This document shows, piece by piece, positions 16,104 to 23,943 of a DNA stretch of 64,000 nucleotides. The first letter of the stretch is position 1, and each line of letters opens with the position of its first letter. Location: contig JADJCM010000002.1 of NCBI GenBank assembly GCA_016703225.1, positions 496,001 through 560,000 on the forward strand, read 5' to 3'. The stretch comes from Lysobacterales bacterium (GTDB taxonomy: Bacteria > Pseudomonadota > Gammaproteobacteria > Xanthomonadales > Ahniellaceae). The translations under genes were made by a program, and so were the position numbers. Under the pieces are notes generated by a model. The model saw only the letters and a program-made list of their open reading frames with translations. It did not search any database and was not told where the DNA came from.

Positions 16104-16957
16104 TGGCCACCGACCTGATTTTCCTGAAGCGCCGCATCATCAATGCCGTCGCGCTGCTGCTCTCGGCCTGCGCCGCCGTGCTCGGGCTGGCCTTCCTCGC
16201 CTGGATCCTGTGGACGACGCTGAGCAAGGGCATCGCCGCGTTCAGCCCGACCTTGTTCACGCAGATGACGCCGCCACCGGGAGAGGCCGGAGGCCTCGCC
16301 AATGGGTTGTTCGGGAGCCTCGTCATGTGCCTGCTGGCGACCGCGATCGGCACCCCGATCGGCATCGCCGCCGGCACCTTTGTCGCCGAATACGCCGACC
16401 GCCACTGGGTCGGTACCACCATCCGTTTCGTCAACGACATCCTGTTGTCGGCGCCGTCGATCGTGCTCGGCCTGTTTGTCTACACCCTGGTGGTGCGACC
16501 GATGGGCGGTTTCTCCGGTTTCGCCGGTGCCCTCGCGCTCGCCTTCATCGTGTTGCCGGTGGTGGTGCGCACCACCGACGACATGCTCAAGCTGGTGCCA
16601 TCGCAGATGCGCGAAGCCGCGCTCTCGCTCGGCATTCCGCAGTGGAAGGTCACCATGCAGATTCTCTATCGCGCTGCTGCACCCGGCATCGTCACGGGTG
16701 TCTTGCTCGCACTCGCGCGCATCAGCGGCGAGACCGCGCCGCTGCTGTTCACCGCGCTCAACAACCAGTACTGGAGCTCGGACATGAGCGAGCCGATCGC
16801 GAGTGCACCGGTGGTGATCTTCCAGTACGCGATGAGCCCGTTCGAGGACTGGCATGCGCTGGCCTGGGCAGGCGCCTTCATCATCACCGTGTTCGTGCTG
16901 GCGCTGTCGCTGTTCGCGCGCCTGGTGCTGCTTCGAAAACGCGTGGCCCATGACTGA
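16103..16957 (+). CDS. pstA: phosphate ABC transporter permease PstA
   Basis: 284-residue permease partner of PstC, with six membrane helices, EAA loop PSQMREAALSLGIPQWKVTMQI and ARISGETAPLLFTALNNQYW. The last 19 codons, through RKRVAHD and the stop, are repeated in diverged form 79 bp downstream, just before pstB, evidence of an old local tandem duplication at the pstA/pstB junction. Confidence 0.95.
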   Translation: MATDLIFLKRRIINAVALLLSACAAVLGLAFLAWILWTTLSKGIAAFSPTLFTQMTPPPGEAGGLANGLFGSLVMCLLATAIGTPIGIAAGTFVAEYADRHWVGTTIRFVNDILLSAPSIVLGLFVYTLVVRPMGGFSGFAGALALAFIVLPVVVRTTDDMLKLVPSQMREAALSLGIPQWKVTMQILYRAAAPGIVTGVLLALARISGETAPLLFTALNNQYWSSDMSEPIASAPVVIFQYAMSPFEDWHALAWAGAFIITVFVLALSLFARLVLLRKRVAHD

Positions 16958-17049
16958 GCTTCGTGCCGCCTACGTCCCGACGCTGTCGCCGTTCGTGCGT
17001 CAGGTCCTGCTTTGCAAGCGAGTCGCCCATGACTGAGCTCCGTACCGCC
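16901..17049 (+). repeat. diverged tandem duplication at the pstA/pstB junction
   Basis: Bases 16901-16970 and 16980-17049 align without gaps at about 83% identity. Each copy contains the pstA 3' end (VAHD stop) and a following ATGACTGAGCT start (MTELR). The first copy supplies the real pstA end, the second the real pstB start. Between them remains a 28-codon relic frame from 16950 to 17036. Confidence 0.8.
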
Positions 17050-17832
17050 GTTGCCGCCCGCGCTGCCGGGCCGACCACCGCCACCAAGATGTCGGTGCGT
17101 CGCCTGAACTTCCATTACGGCGATTTCCACGCCATCAAGGACGTCAGCCTCGACATTCCCGAAAAGCGTGTCACCGCGATGATCGGCCCGAGCGGCTGCG
17201 GCAAGAGCACCCTGCTGCGCGTGTTCAACCGCATCTATTCGATCTATCCCGGCCAGAAGGCCAGCGGCGAGGCCCTGCTCGACGGCGAGAACATCCTCGA
17301 CGCGCGCTACTCGGTGAATCGCCTGCGCGCCAAGGTCGGCATGGTGTTCCAGAAGCCGGTGCCGTTCCCGATGTCGATCCACGACAACATCGCCTATGGC
17401 ATCATGCACTACGAGCGGCTGAACAAGGCCGAGATGGCGGAGCGTGTCGAGCAGGCCCTGCGTCAGGCAGCGTTGTGGGACGAGGTGAAGGACAAGCTGA
17501 AGCAGAGCGCGAACGGGCTTTCCGGTGGCCAGCAGCAGCGACTGTGCATCGCGCGTGCGATCGCGCTGAAACCGGACGTGCTGCTGCTCGACGAGCCGAC
17601 CTCGGCGCTCGATCCGATCGCGACCGGGCGCATCGAGCAGCTGATCGCCGAGTTGCGCAACGACTTCACCATCGTCATCGTCACCCACAACATGCAGCAG
17701 GCCGCGCGCTGCTCGGACTTCACTGCCTTCATGTACCTCGGCGAGCTGATCGAACACGGCGTCACCGAACAGATCTTCACCCAGCCCAAGGTGCAGCGCA
17801 CCGAGGACTACATCACCGGCCGCTTCGGCTGA
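17029..17832 (+). CDS. pstB: phosphate ABC transporter ATP-binding protein PstB
   Basis: 267-residue ABC ATPase with Walker A GPSGCGKST (53-61), Q-loop FQKPVPFPMS, signature LSGGQQQR, Walker B VLLLDEPTSALDP and switch His in THNMQQAARCSD. The PstB hallmark KPVPFPMSIYDN-like segment is present. ATG 17029 (MTELR) is the second of two duplicated starts; the one at 16950 leads only to a short relic frame. Powers phosphate uptake with PstCA. Confidence 0.95.
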   Translation: MTELRTAVAARAAGPTTATKMSVRRLNFHYGDFHAIKDVSLDIPEKRVTAMIGPSGCGKSTLLRVFNRIYSIYPGQKASGEALLDGENILDARYSVNRLRAKVGMVFQKPVPFPMSIHDNIAYGIMHYERLNKAEMAERVEQALRQAALWDEVKDKLKQSANGLSGGQQQRLCIARAIALKPDVLLLDEPTSALDPIATGRIEQLIAELRNDFTIVIVTHNMQQAARCSDFTAFMYLGELIEHGVTEQIFTQPKVQRTEDYITGRFG

Positions 17833-17842
17833 GGACTGCGCC

Positions 17843-18541
17843 ATGCCGAATGACCACATCGTCAAGAGCTACGACAACGAACTCGCGCGCCTGACCGAGG
17901 AGATCGCGCGCATGGGCGACCTGGCGTGCGCGCAACTGCGCGCTGCTGCCAAGGCGCTGGATGCACGCGACGCCGACGCCGCACGTGCGGTGATGGCCGC
18001 GGACGCCACCATCGACGCGCTGGAGCACGAGGTCAGCCACGACGTGATCCGCCTGCTCGCGCTGCGCCAGCCGATGGCGCGCGACCTGCGCGAGGTGATG
18101 GCGGCATTGCGCATCAGTGCCGACATCGAACGCATCGGCGACTACGCCAAGAACGTCGCCAAGCGCACCTTGGCACTGAAGGACGCGCCGCAGATCGCCG
18201 CCACGCGCGCCCTCGCCTCGCTCGCGCAATTGGCCCAGGAACTGGTTGCCGAGACCATCGTCGCCTACCGCGAACGCAATGCCGAGCGCGCCATGCGGGT
18301 GCGCGCACGCGACGCCGAACTCGACGCCGAATACACCCAGCTGTTCCGCTCGCTGCTCACGTACATGATGGAAGACCCGCGCAACATCAGCGCCTGCACG
18401 CACCTGCTGTTCGCGGCCAAGAACATCGAACGCATCGGCGACCACGCCACCAACATCGCCGAATACGTCTGGTTCATCGAACACGGCGAGCGCGAAATGC
18501 CCGAGCGCGAGAAGCGCGACACCACCATCGAGGCGCGTTGA
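17843..18541 (+). CDS. phoU: phosphate signalling complex protein PhoU
   Basis: 232-residue helical protein with two PhoU repeats; the metal-binding E/DxxxD motifs appear as ISADIERIGDYAKNV (about 93-107) and KNIERIGDHATNIAEY (about 195-210). PhoU links PstSCAB to the PhoR kinase and represses the Pho regulon when phosphate is ample. Ten nt after pstB, last gene of the operon. phoB and phoR are not in the window. Confidence 0.95.
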   Translation: MPNDHIVKSYDNELARLTEEIARMGDLACAQLRAAAKALDARDADAARAVMAADATIDALEHEVSHDVIRLLALRQPMARDLREVMAALRISADIERIGDYAKNVAKRTLALKDAPQIAATRALASLAQLAQELVAETIVAYRERNAERAMRVRARDAELDAEYTQLFRSLLTYMMEDPRNISACTHLLFAAKNIERIGDHATNIAEYVWFIEHGEREMPEREKRDTTIEAR

Positions 18542-18581
18542 GCGCGCCCGGGATTCGGAGTTCCATGGAGGTTTCTCCGGC

Positions 18582-18629
18582 TCAGGCGGCGATATCCACG
18601 TAGTCGACCACGCTGACTGCTTGCGGGAT
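18582..18629 (-). pseudogene. hicB 3'-end fragment
   Basis: 48 nt read IPQAVSVVDYVDIAA then stop on the minus strand, matching the C-terminus of the intact HicB encoded at 19682-19894 (IPPPASVVDYVNIAA). Identity is about 85%. There is no start codon or upstream hicB body here. It lies on the far side of the redoxin gene from intact hicB, so the redoxin is flanked by two hicB 3' ends. Confidence 0.7.
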
Positions 18630-18656
18630 TGATCTCGGCGCTCGTCGCGACGGGTG

Positions 18657-19403
18657 CTAGTCCTCCCGCAGGGAACTGGCGACCCAGCCTGCCAGTGCGG
18701 CGTCCCCGGATTTCGCTCCACCAAAGGAGGACAAGCCGCCAGACCTGTGCGCCACCAAGACGCCGGTCGGCGCTACCAATGCCAGGCCTGGATACGTCTT
18801 GACGCCAACGGTGTCGATGTAAGACTGCGCCTCAGCCACAACTGGCCAAGCGAGGCCGTACTTGTCGACGAACGCCTTGGAGTCAAGTGCGGAGTCGAAA
18901 GTGACTGCGACGACATCAATTCCCGGATTGGATCGCGCAAAGGCGTTGAGATCCGGGACCTCCTGTACACAGGGGGCGCACTCCGAGAAGAAGAAACTGA
19001 TCAACAGTGGTTTGCCGTCGCCAGGGTAGAGGCTGCGTGAACGACCGGAAAGGTCCGATAGAGCTGCTTTCGGCATGGTCTTGCCGATGCCAATGGAAAG
19101 CCCTGCCTGCTGAGTTACCCGCGCTGCATCGGCAATGGGCCTGATCGCCAGTACGGCCTCGTGGGTATCGGGATTCTTTTCCGTCAGAAATGCACGGCCA
19201 GAAAATGCGAGCTTGAAGAACTGCTCCGAGGAAATTTCGGCGCCATCGCCGGAAAGGTAGGTGATGGTCGTGTATTCGGAAAGGCCCATGTTTTCCATGA
19301 AGGCTTTCGATGGTGTCGCCGCCGCGTATAGTTGCCACGACCCTGCGATGGAGCCAACGATCAGCAGTAGCGCGGAAACGCGTTTGAAATGGTGCAGTGA
19401 CAC
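18657..19403 (-). CDS. TlpA/redoxin-type thiol-disulfide oxidoreductase, membrane-anchored
   Basis: 248 residues: an N-terminal membrane helix or signal anchor (about 9-29), a region of about 75 residues without a recognised fold, then a thioredoxin-like domain from about 105 with active site SECAPCVQEVP (CxxC at 142-145). The fold places it outside the cytoplasm as a reductase or isomerase for disulfides. GTG at 19403 is preceded by a strong GGGAGG, five bases away, and was preferred to the longer frame. No cytochrome c maturation genes are nearby, so the substrate is open. It lies between hicB and a duplicated hicB 3' end. Confidence 0.75.
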   Translation of the reverse strand: MSLHHFKRVSALLLIVGSIAGSWQLYAAATPSKAFMENMGLSEYTTITYLSGDGAEISSEQFFKLAFSGRAFLTEKNPDTHEAVLAIRPIADAARVTQQAGLSIGIGKTMPKAALSDLSGRSRSLYPGDGKPLLISFFFSECAPCVQEVPDLNAFARSNPGIDVVAVTFDSALDSKAFVDKYGLAWPVVAEAQSYIDTVGVKTYPGLALVAPTGVLVAHRSGGLSSFGGAKSGDAALAGWVASSLRED

Positions 19404-19557
19404 GGATGCCTCCCAAGAAACAAAACGCCGGTTCGGCCGCCGCCGCGGCGCACGAGGGGATCTCAAGAGCGAGCTGACGCCAATTGTCCGACCGAAGCGT
19501 CGGGCTGAAGGGCGGAGTCTGTGATGGCTGGAGTTGGCCGGTCAAGGAGTTCGCGGG

Positions 19558-19588
19558 AAAAGCCCACGGCTTGCGCGGGGCTTTTTTT
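19558..19588. terminator. bidirectional rho-independent terminator
   Basis: AAAAGCCC (from 19558) pairs with GGGGCTTTT, followed by a run of T on the plus strand; on the minus strand the stem ends in GGGCTTTT. It lies downstream of hicB (minus strand). The remainder of 19404-19681 has no convincing gene. Confidence 0.6.
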
Positions 19589-19681
19589 GCCGTGGGTGCC
19601 GGTGGGTGCGCCGCGATGCTCGGGGATGTGTGGCCGCGACCGCCGTGTCTGGATGGCCGCCATTGGACCAAGCGCTTTGAT

Positions 19682-19894
19682 TCAGGCGGCGATATTCACG
19701 TAGTCAACGACGCTGGCCGGTGGCGGGATCGGGAGGCCGTCCTCGCGCATGCCTTCCAGATGGAACGCGATGGCTTCGCTGATCTCCCGCTCCACGTCGG
19801 CGATGGAGTTGCCGGTTGCGACGCACCCCGGCAGGTCCGGAACGTAGGCAGAGAAATTGTCTCCGGCCTTTTCGATCACGATGGCGTAGCGCAT
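19682..19894 (-). CDS. hicB: HicB family antitoxin
   Basis: 70-residue short HicB with the partial RNase-H-like fold: YAIVIEKAGDNFSAYVPDLP then GCVATGNSIADVEREISEAI and the LPIPPP motif. It binds and neutralises HicA. It starts 4 nt after the hicA stop. This short form lacks a separate DNA-binding domain. Confidence 0.92.
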   Translation of the reverse strand: MRYAIVIEKAGDNFSAYVPDLPGCVATGNSIADVEREISEAIAFHLEGMREDGLPIPPPASVVDYVNIAA

Positions 19895-19898
19895 GGCA

Positions 19899-20087
19899 TC
19901 ACCTCCTGAGGCCCGCTTGCTTATAGATGCTGATCAGGGTTCCGGGCGCGAGATCGTCGCTCGGCTTGCCTGACACCGTAACACGCCCAGGTTTGGTCGC
20001 GTGCTTGAACTGACGGTGACTGCCTCGTGTTGCGACGAGCACCCAGCCATCTTCATGAAGCAAGCGAATGACGTCGGCAACCTTCAT
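19899..20087 (-). CDS. hicA: HicA family toxin (mRNA interferase)
   Basis: 62-residue dsRBD-fold toxin with the catalytic histidine in TRGSHRQFKH and the family segments VIRLLHEDGWVLV, GRVTVSGK and LAPGTLISIYKQAGL. HicA cleaves mRNA when HicB is lost. Order hicA then hicB is the usual one. Confidence 0.93.
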   Translation of the reverse strand: MKVADVIRLLHEDGWVLVATRGSHRQFKHATKPGRVTVSGKPSDDLAPGTLISIYKQAGLRR

Positions 20088-20138
20088 GCGTCGAGACTAC
20101 ATTTGGATCGGTGGTTTCGGTGCATTCGCCGTTGGCCA

Positions 20139-20966
20139 TCACTCGAATCCGTCGTGGAACAGGTCGTCGATGACCAGGGTGTGCTGGTTGGCGTCGGCGC
20201 AGGAGGTCTGGGCCGGGAGGTTGTAGGCGTTGCCGTGGTACTTCGCTACCCAGCGCCAGGTGCCGACGTAGGTGGGGGCGTAGGCGCCCGAGACGTAGTT
20301 GCCGTTGGCGCTGATCGCCAGGTTGCCGCTGTAGGCGGCCGCGCTGCAGCCGGTGTCGCCGGGGGAGTGCAGGGAGAAGCTGATGCGTCCCGATGGAAAT
20401 CTCGCGGCCGACAGCGTCGCCTGGTCGATGGTGTTGTTGCCGAGCTGGATCGGGCTCGCTGCCACGCCGCTGATCGCCGGCTGGTTGGCGAGCACGGCGC
20501 CGGTGACGGCGGCGCAGGTGCGGGTGAAAAAGCTGCAGGTGCTGACGCATTCGTTGTTCAGCGTGCATGGGCAGCCATCGTCGCTGAGGTCATAGGCATT
20601 GCCGAGGCTGCATACCGGCGGGTCCGGGTCGGGCGTGTAGCCACCGCATTCGTGGCCGGAGGTGCCGCCACAAACCCCCTTGCAGTCGATGTTGGCATTG
20701 CACGCGCAGCCGTCGGCGCTGAGGTCCTGACCGTTGCCGACCGGTGCGCAGTAGCTGGCGTTGGTCACGGCGCCGCAGAAGCCACCGCTGCACACGCCGA
20801 TGCAATTGATGTTGCCGGTGCAGGGGCAGCCATCGGAACTCATGTCGGACGTGTTGCCGGGATAGCACACGACCAGCGACGTGCTGCCCAGGGGCGATGC
20901 TGAGGCCGCGGCGGGCGCGGACCCGCAGACCAGCAATAGGACGGCCAATATCGGCGAAGCGCGCAT
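20139..20966 (-). CDS. Cys-rich secreted protein with C-terminal DGFE motif, function unknown
   Basis: 275 residues with a signal peptide (1-21 or so). Residues about 34-150 contain three or four Cys-rich repeats of the type [D/M]LSxDGCxCxxNxxC, with paired cysteines suggesting small disulfide domains. A C-terminal beta-rich part ends FHDGFE, the last residues of the protein, matching the terminal motif of several exported neighbours. Not recognised beyond this. Confidence 0.7.
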   Translation of the reverse strand: MRASPILAVLLLVCGSAPAAASASPLGSTSLVVCYPGNTSDMSSDGCPCTGNINCIGVCSGGFCGAVTNASYCAPVGNGQDLSADGCACNANIDCKGVCGGTSGHECGGYTPDPDPPVCSLGNAYDLSDDGCPCTLNNECVSTCSFFTRTCAAVTGAVLANQPAISGVAASPIQLGNNTIDQATLSAARFPSGRISFSLHSPGDTGCSAAAYSGNLAISANGNYVSGAYAPTYVGTWRWVAKYHGNAYNLPAQTSCADANQHTLVIDDLFHDGFE

Positions 20967-21052
20967 GCAACCTCCGGGGCAGGTTAGGGCGCGATTGTGC
21001 GCCCACTGTGCCCGGGCTGCCTGTGTCCGGCATCACCCCTGCGAGGGGTGGG

Positions 21053-21406
21053 CTACTGGAACACCTCGGCACCGAGCTCGTCGGCGGCCGCCTGCCAGCG
21101 CACGCGCAGCTCGACGAACAGCTTCTTCAGTGCGACGTCGTCGAGCTGCTTCTCGGCCGCGTGTTCGATCTGCCAGCAGATGTCGGCGATGCGCACGGCG
21201 CCGATGCCGAGCGCACCCGAGCGCAAGTAATGCGCACTTTGGCGCAGGCCCTTGGCGTCGGCCTTGACGATCGCGTCCTGGATTTTCTGCACCAGGCGTG
21301 GCGACTCGGACAGGAAGGTGCCGGCGATCTTGCCGAGCATGTCGGCACCCTTGTTGCGGTCCAACATGCGGATCTGTTCCAGCGCTGCGCGGTCAATCTC
21401 GCTCAT
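21053..21406 (-). CDS. Hpt-domain phosphotransfer protein
   Basis: 117-residue four-helix Hpt protein. The phosphoacceptor region is SAHYLRSGALGIGA (about 64-77), a variant of HxLKGxxxxxG with Arg and Ser replacing Lys and Gly; the histidine is kept. It could relay phosphate between a hybrid kinase and a regulator. No hybrid kinase or receiver gene lies in the window. ATG at 21406 follows a GGAGC site. Confidence 0.75.
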   Translation of the reverse strand: MSEIDRAALEQIRMLDRNKGADMLGKIAGTFLSESPRLVQKIQDAIVKADAKGLRQSAHYLRSGALGIGAVRIADICWQIEHAAEKQLDDVALKKLFVELRVRWQAAADELGAEVFQ

Positions 21407-21530
21407 GGTGTGCTCCGAGTCCGCAGGGTGCATCCATGCCATGCCGCGGTCGTGCCCGCAATGCCGATTCCGGCAGATGGCCCGCAGTTCAATGTGGCGC
21501 CACCATTGTTGGCGAGCGTGAGGGTGGGCC

Positions 21531-22376
21531 TCAGCCGCGGACTGCGGCCGGGCCTTGCTGCTGCCACTTCAGGCGCGTGTAGGCGATGCGGAATTGCTGG
21601 CGCTCGGCGTTGCGCTGCGAGGCGCTGCCGGGTTCGGTGGCCATCATCGCGAGCGGGCAGTGGTGGCGTGCGGCGTAATCCAGGCGCGCGGCGAGCAGGG
21701 CGGTCTGTGCACCGTGGTTGCGGGCCGATGGAATGGTGCTGGCGCCGGCCAGCAGGGCGATGCCGTCGCCCAGGAACAGCGAGGCGCTGGCGACCGGTCG
21801 GCCGTCGAGTTCGGCGAGAAAGCTGACCATGCGCTCGGCCGGGACGATGGCGCGGCTGAGGTCGCGGATGAAGCGCCCGACCTCGTCCGATTCGCTGCCC
21901 CAGCCGGCGGCAGCGACCTCGGCCCAGACTTCGGTTTCGCTCGGGTCGATCGCCCGCACGCGCAGCGCCGCGTCCATGTGCGGTGCCGCCTGCACGCCGC
22001 CGGCGCTCGGTCGGCAGAGCGCCGAACTCAACTCGACGATGCGGTAGTGACGCTGCTGCAAGGTGGCGATCGTGTGGATTCCTGCCAGCGGCGAAATCTC
22101 CAGCACGGTCTGGGTCGAGTGGCCGCGGAAGAACGCCTCGATCGCGTCCAGCTCATGCCCGTTCGGATCGTCGTAGAGACCGAAGCCGAAGGCTTGGGTC
22201 ATCGGCGAGCCGGCGCCGTCGAACATCGCGCAGCTGCCGCCGAAATCGTGCCAGCAGGACTTCGACTGCGGCTGCAGCCTTGCGCGTGACTGCACGATGG
22301 CCGCGCAGGCCAGTCCCTCGGTGCGTTCGAGCCTGCGGGCGAGATCGCGGTCGGCGTGTGGGTGCGGGTGTTGCAT
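21531..22376 (-). CDS. GNAT family N-acetyltransferase
   Basis: 281 residues. The N-terminal part (about 30-140) is a diverged GNAT-like half; the C-terminal half shows a GNAT fold with VSFLAELDGRPVASASLFL, an acetyl-CoA loop variant IPSARNHGAQTALLAARLDYA and a terminal LKW segment. Substrate unknown. Start chosen at MQHPHPHA (22376), after ybeY, with which it is probably co-transcribed. Confidence 0.75.
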   Translation of the reverse strand: MQHPHPHADRDLARRLERTEGLACAAIVQSRARLQPQSKSCWHDFGGSCAMFDGAGSPMTQAFGFGLYDDPNGHELDAIEAFFRGHSTQTVLEISPLAGIHTIATLQQRHYRIVELSSALCRPSAGGVQAAPHMDAALRVRAIDPSETEVWAEVAAAGWGSESDEVGRFIRDLSRAIVPAERMVSFLAELDGRPVASASLFLGDGIALLAGASTIPSARNHGAQTALLAARLDYAARHHCPLAMMATEPGSASQRNAERQQFRIAYTRLKWQQQGPAAVRG

Positions 22377-22390
22377 CGCGGTCTTCCGGG

Positions 22391-22858
22391 TCAGGCGGAC
22401 GCGTATGGATCGGCGATGCCGAGCGAGGCCAGCAGCTTCGTCTCCAGCGCTTCCATGGGTTCGGCTTCGGCCTCGTCGATGTGGTCGTGACCGAGCAGGT
22501 GCAGGGTGCCGTGGACGACCATGTGCGCGTAATGGTCGCGCAGGGTCTTGCCCTGTTCCTTCGCTTCGCGCGCGACCACCGGTGCGCAGATCGCGAGGTC
22601 GCCGAGCAGTGGCGAGCGCATGCCCGGCGGCCATTCGCTGGGGAAGGACAGCACATTGGTCGCGTAGTCCTTGCCGCGGAAGTCGCGATTGAGCTGGCGA
22701 CCGGTGCGCGCGTCGGTAATCAGCACATGGATCTCGCTGGCGCGCCGGTGCTTCGCGCCGCGCAGTGCCAGTTCGATCCAGGCGCGGAACGAACGCGCCG
22801 CCGGCAGGCCCTTCCAGCCGATGTCGCTGCGGATGTGCAAGGTGAGCTTCGAGTTCAC
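22391..22858 (-). CDS. ybeY: rRNA maturation RNase YbeY
   Basis: 155-residue zinc metalloprotein with the HGTLHLLGHDH motif (HxxxHxxxxxH, about 120-130) that holds the catalytic zinc, and the conserved NRDFRGKDYATNVLSF segment. Acts in 16S rRNA 3' end processing and ribosome quality control. GTG start at 22858 lies next to a short palindromic repeat separating it from ybeZ. Confidence 0.95.
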   Translation of the reverse strand: MNSKLTLHIRSDIGWKGLPAARSFRAWIELALRGAKHRRASEIHVLITDARTGRQLNRDFRGKDYATNVLSFPSEWPPGMRSPLLGDLAICAPVVAREAKEQGKTLRDHYAHMVVHGTLHLLGHDHIDEAEAEPMEALETKLLASLGIADPYASA

Positions 22859-22862
22859 GGCG

Positions 22863-22899
22863 AAGCGCCCTTCGACAAGCTCAGGGCGAACGGGCGCTT
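22863..22899. repeat. TTCGACAAGCTCAGGGCGAAC-type interspersed repeat between ybeZ and ybeY
   Basis: AAGCGCCC (22863-22870) and GGGCGCTT (22892-22899) form a perfect 8-bp stem around the core TTCGACAAGCTCAGGGCGAAC. Very similar cores are dispersed in many bacterial genomes. Here it fills the short gap between the two genes. Confidence 0.65.
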
Positions 22900-22907
22900 T
22901 TGGCTCA

Positions 22908-23894
22908 TCATGTCTTGTCCTGCTTGAGTGCGGCCTCGGCCGCCTCGTAGGCGATCACGATGCGCTGCACCAGCGGGTGGCGCACGACATCGCGCGCTTC
23001 GAAGATGGTGAAGCTGATGCCCTCGACCTTGCGCAACACGTCCATGGCGTGGCGCAGGCCCGAGGTGACGTGTTTCGGCAGGTCGACCTGGGTGACGTCG
23101 CCGGTGATCACCGCCACCGCGCCGAAGCCGATGCGGGTCAGGAACATCTTCATCTGCTCGACCGTGGTGTTCTGCGCCTCGTCGAGGATCACGAAGGCGT
23201 CGTTCAAGGTACGGCCGCGCATGTAGGCGAGCGGCGCGATCTCGATGACATTGCGCTCGATCAGCTTCGCGACACGATCGAAGCCGAGCATTTCGTAGAG
23301 CGCGTCGTACAGCGGACGCAGGTAGGGATCGACCTTCTGCGACAGGTCGCCGGGCAGGAAGCCGAGCTTCTCGCCGGCTTCGACCGCGGGGCGCACCAGG
23401 ATCACGCGTTGCACGCGGTTGTTCTCGAGCGCGTCGACGGCGCTTGCCACTGCCAGGTAGGTCTTGCCGGTGCCGGCCGGACCGATGCCGAAATTGATGT
23501 CGTGGCGCGCAATCGCGTGCAGGTAGCGCTGCTGATTGGCGCCGCGACCGCGGACATTGCCGCGCTTGACCTTGATGCTGACGTCCTGCGCGTCTGGCGC
23601 CTGGCGTTCGATCAGGCGGTCGGCGCCAACCTCGCTGAGTGCGAGATGCACGCTGTGCTCGCTCAGCGTCTCGTCGGCGCTGGCCTCGTACAACATGCGC
23701 AACACGCGCTCGCCGCGCCGCGTGGCCTCCACCGGCCCGCTCAGCCGGAAAATCGGGCCGCGATTGGCGATCTCGATGCCGAGCCGCGCCTCGATCTGGC
23801 GCAGGTGCGCATCGATCGGGCCGGCCAGATTGGCGAGGCGCTCGGCGTCGTTGCTGTCGAGCGTGAATTCACGTGCTGTCCGGGTTTTCGTCAT
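22908..23894 (-). CDS. ybeZ: PhoH family ATPase YbeZ
   Basis: 328-residue PhoH-like P-loop NTPase. An N-terminal KH-like region is followed by Walker A GPAGTGKT (about 160), Walker B segment FVILDEAQNT and the ITGDVTQVDLP motif. Works with YbeY in rRNA processing. miaB, often upstream of ybeZ in other gammaproteobacteria, is at 48492 here. Confidence 0.94.
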   Translation of the reverse strand: MTKTRTAREFTLDSNDAERLANLAGPIDAHLRQIEARLGIEIANRGPIFRLSGPVEATRRGERVLRMLYEASADETLSEHSVHLALSEVGADRLIERQAPDAQDVSIKVKRGNVRGRGANQQRYLHAIARHDINFGIGPAGTGKTYLAVASAVDALENNRVQRVILVRPAVEAGEKLGFLPGDLSQKVDPYLRPLYDALYEMLGFDRVAKLIERNVIEIAPLAYMRGRTLNDAFVILDEAQNTTVEQMKMFLTRIGFGAVAVITGDVTQVDLPKHVTSGLRHAMDVLRKVEGISFTIFEARDVVRHPLVQRIVIAYEAAEAALKQDKT

Positions 23895-23943
23895 GGACCG
23901 AGTTTAGCGCGCGACCGCGCGGGTTCCGTCCTAAGATCGGCAG

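Noticed and set aside
16950..17036. 28-codon frame before pstB as a real small gene
   Set aside because: It is exactly the duplicated pstA tail read after the duplicated pstB start; best explained as a duplication relic.
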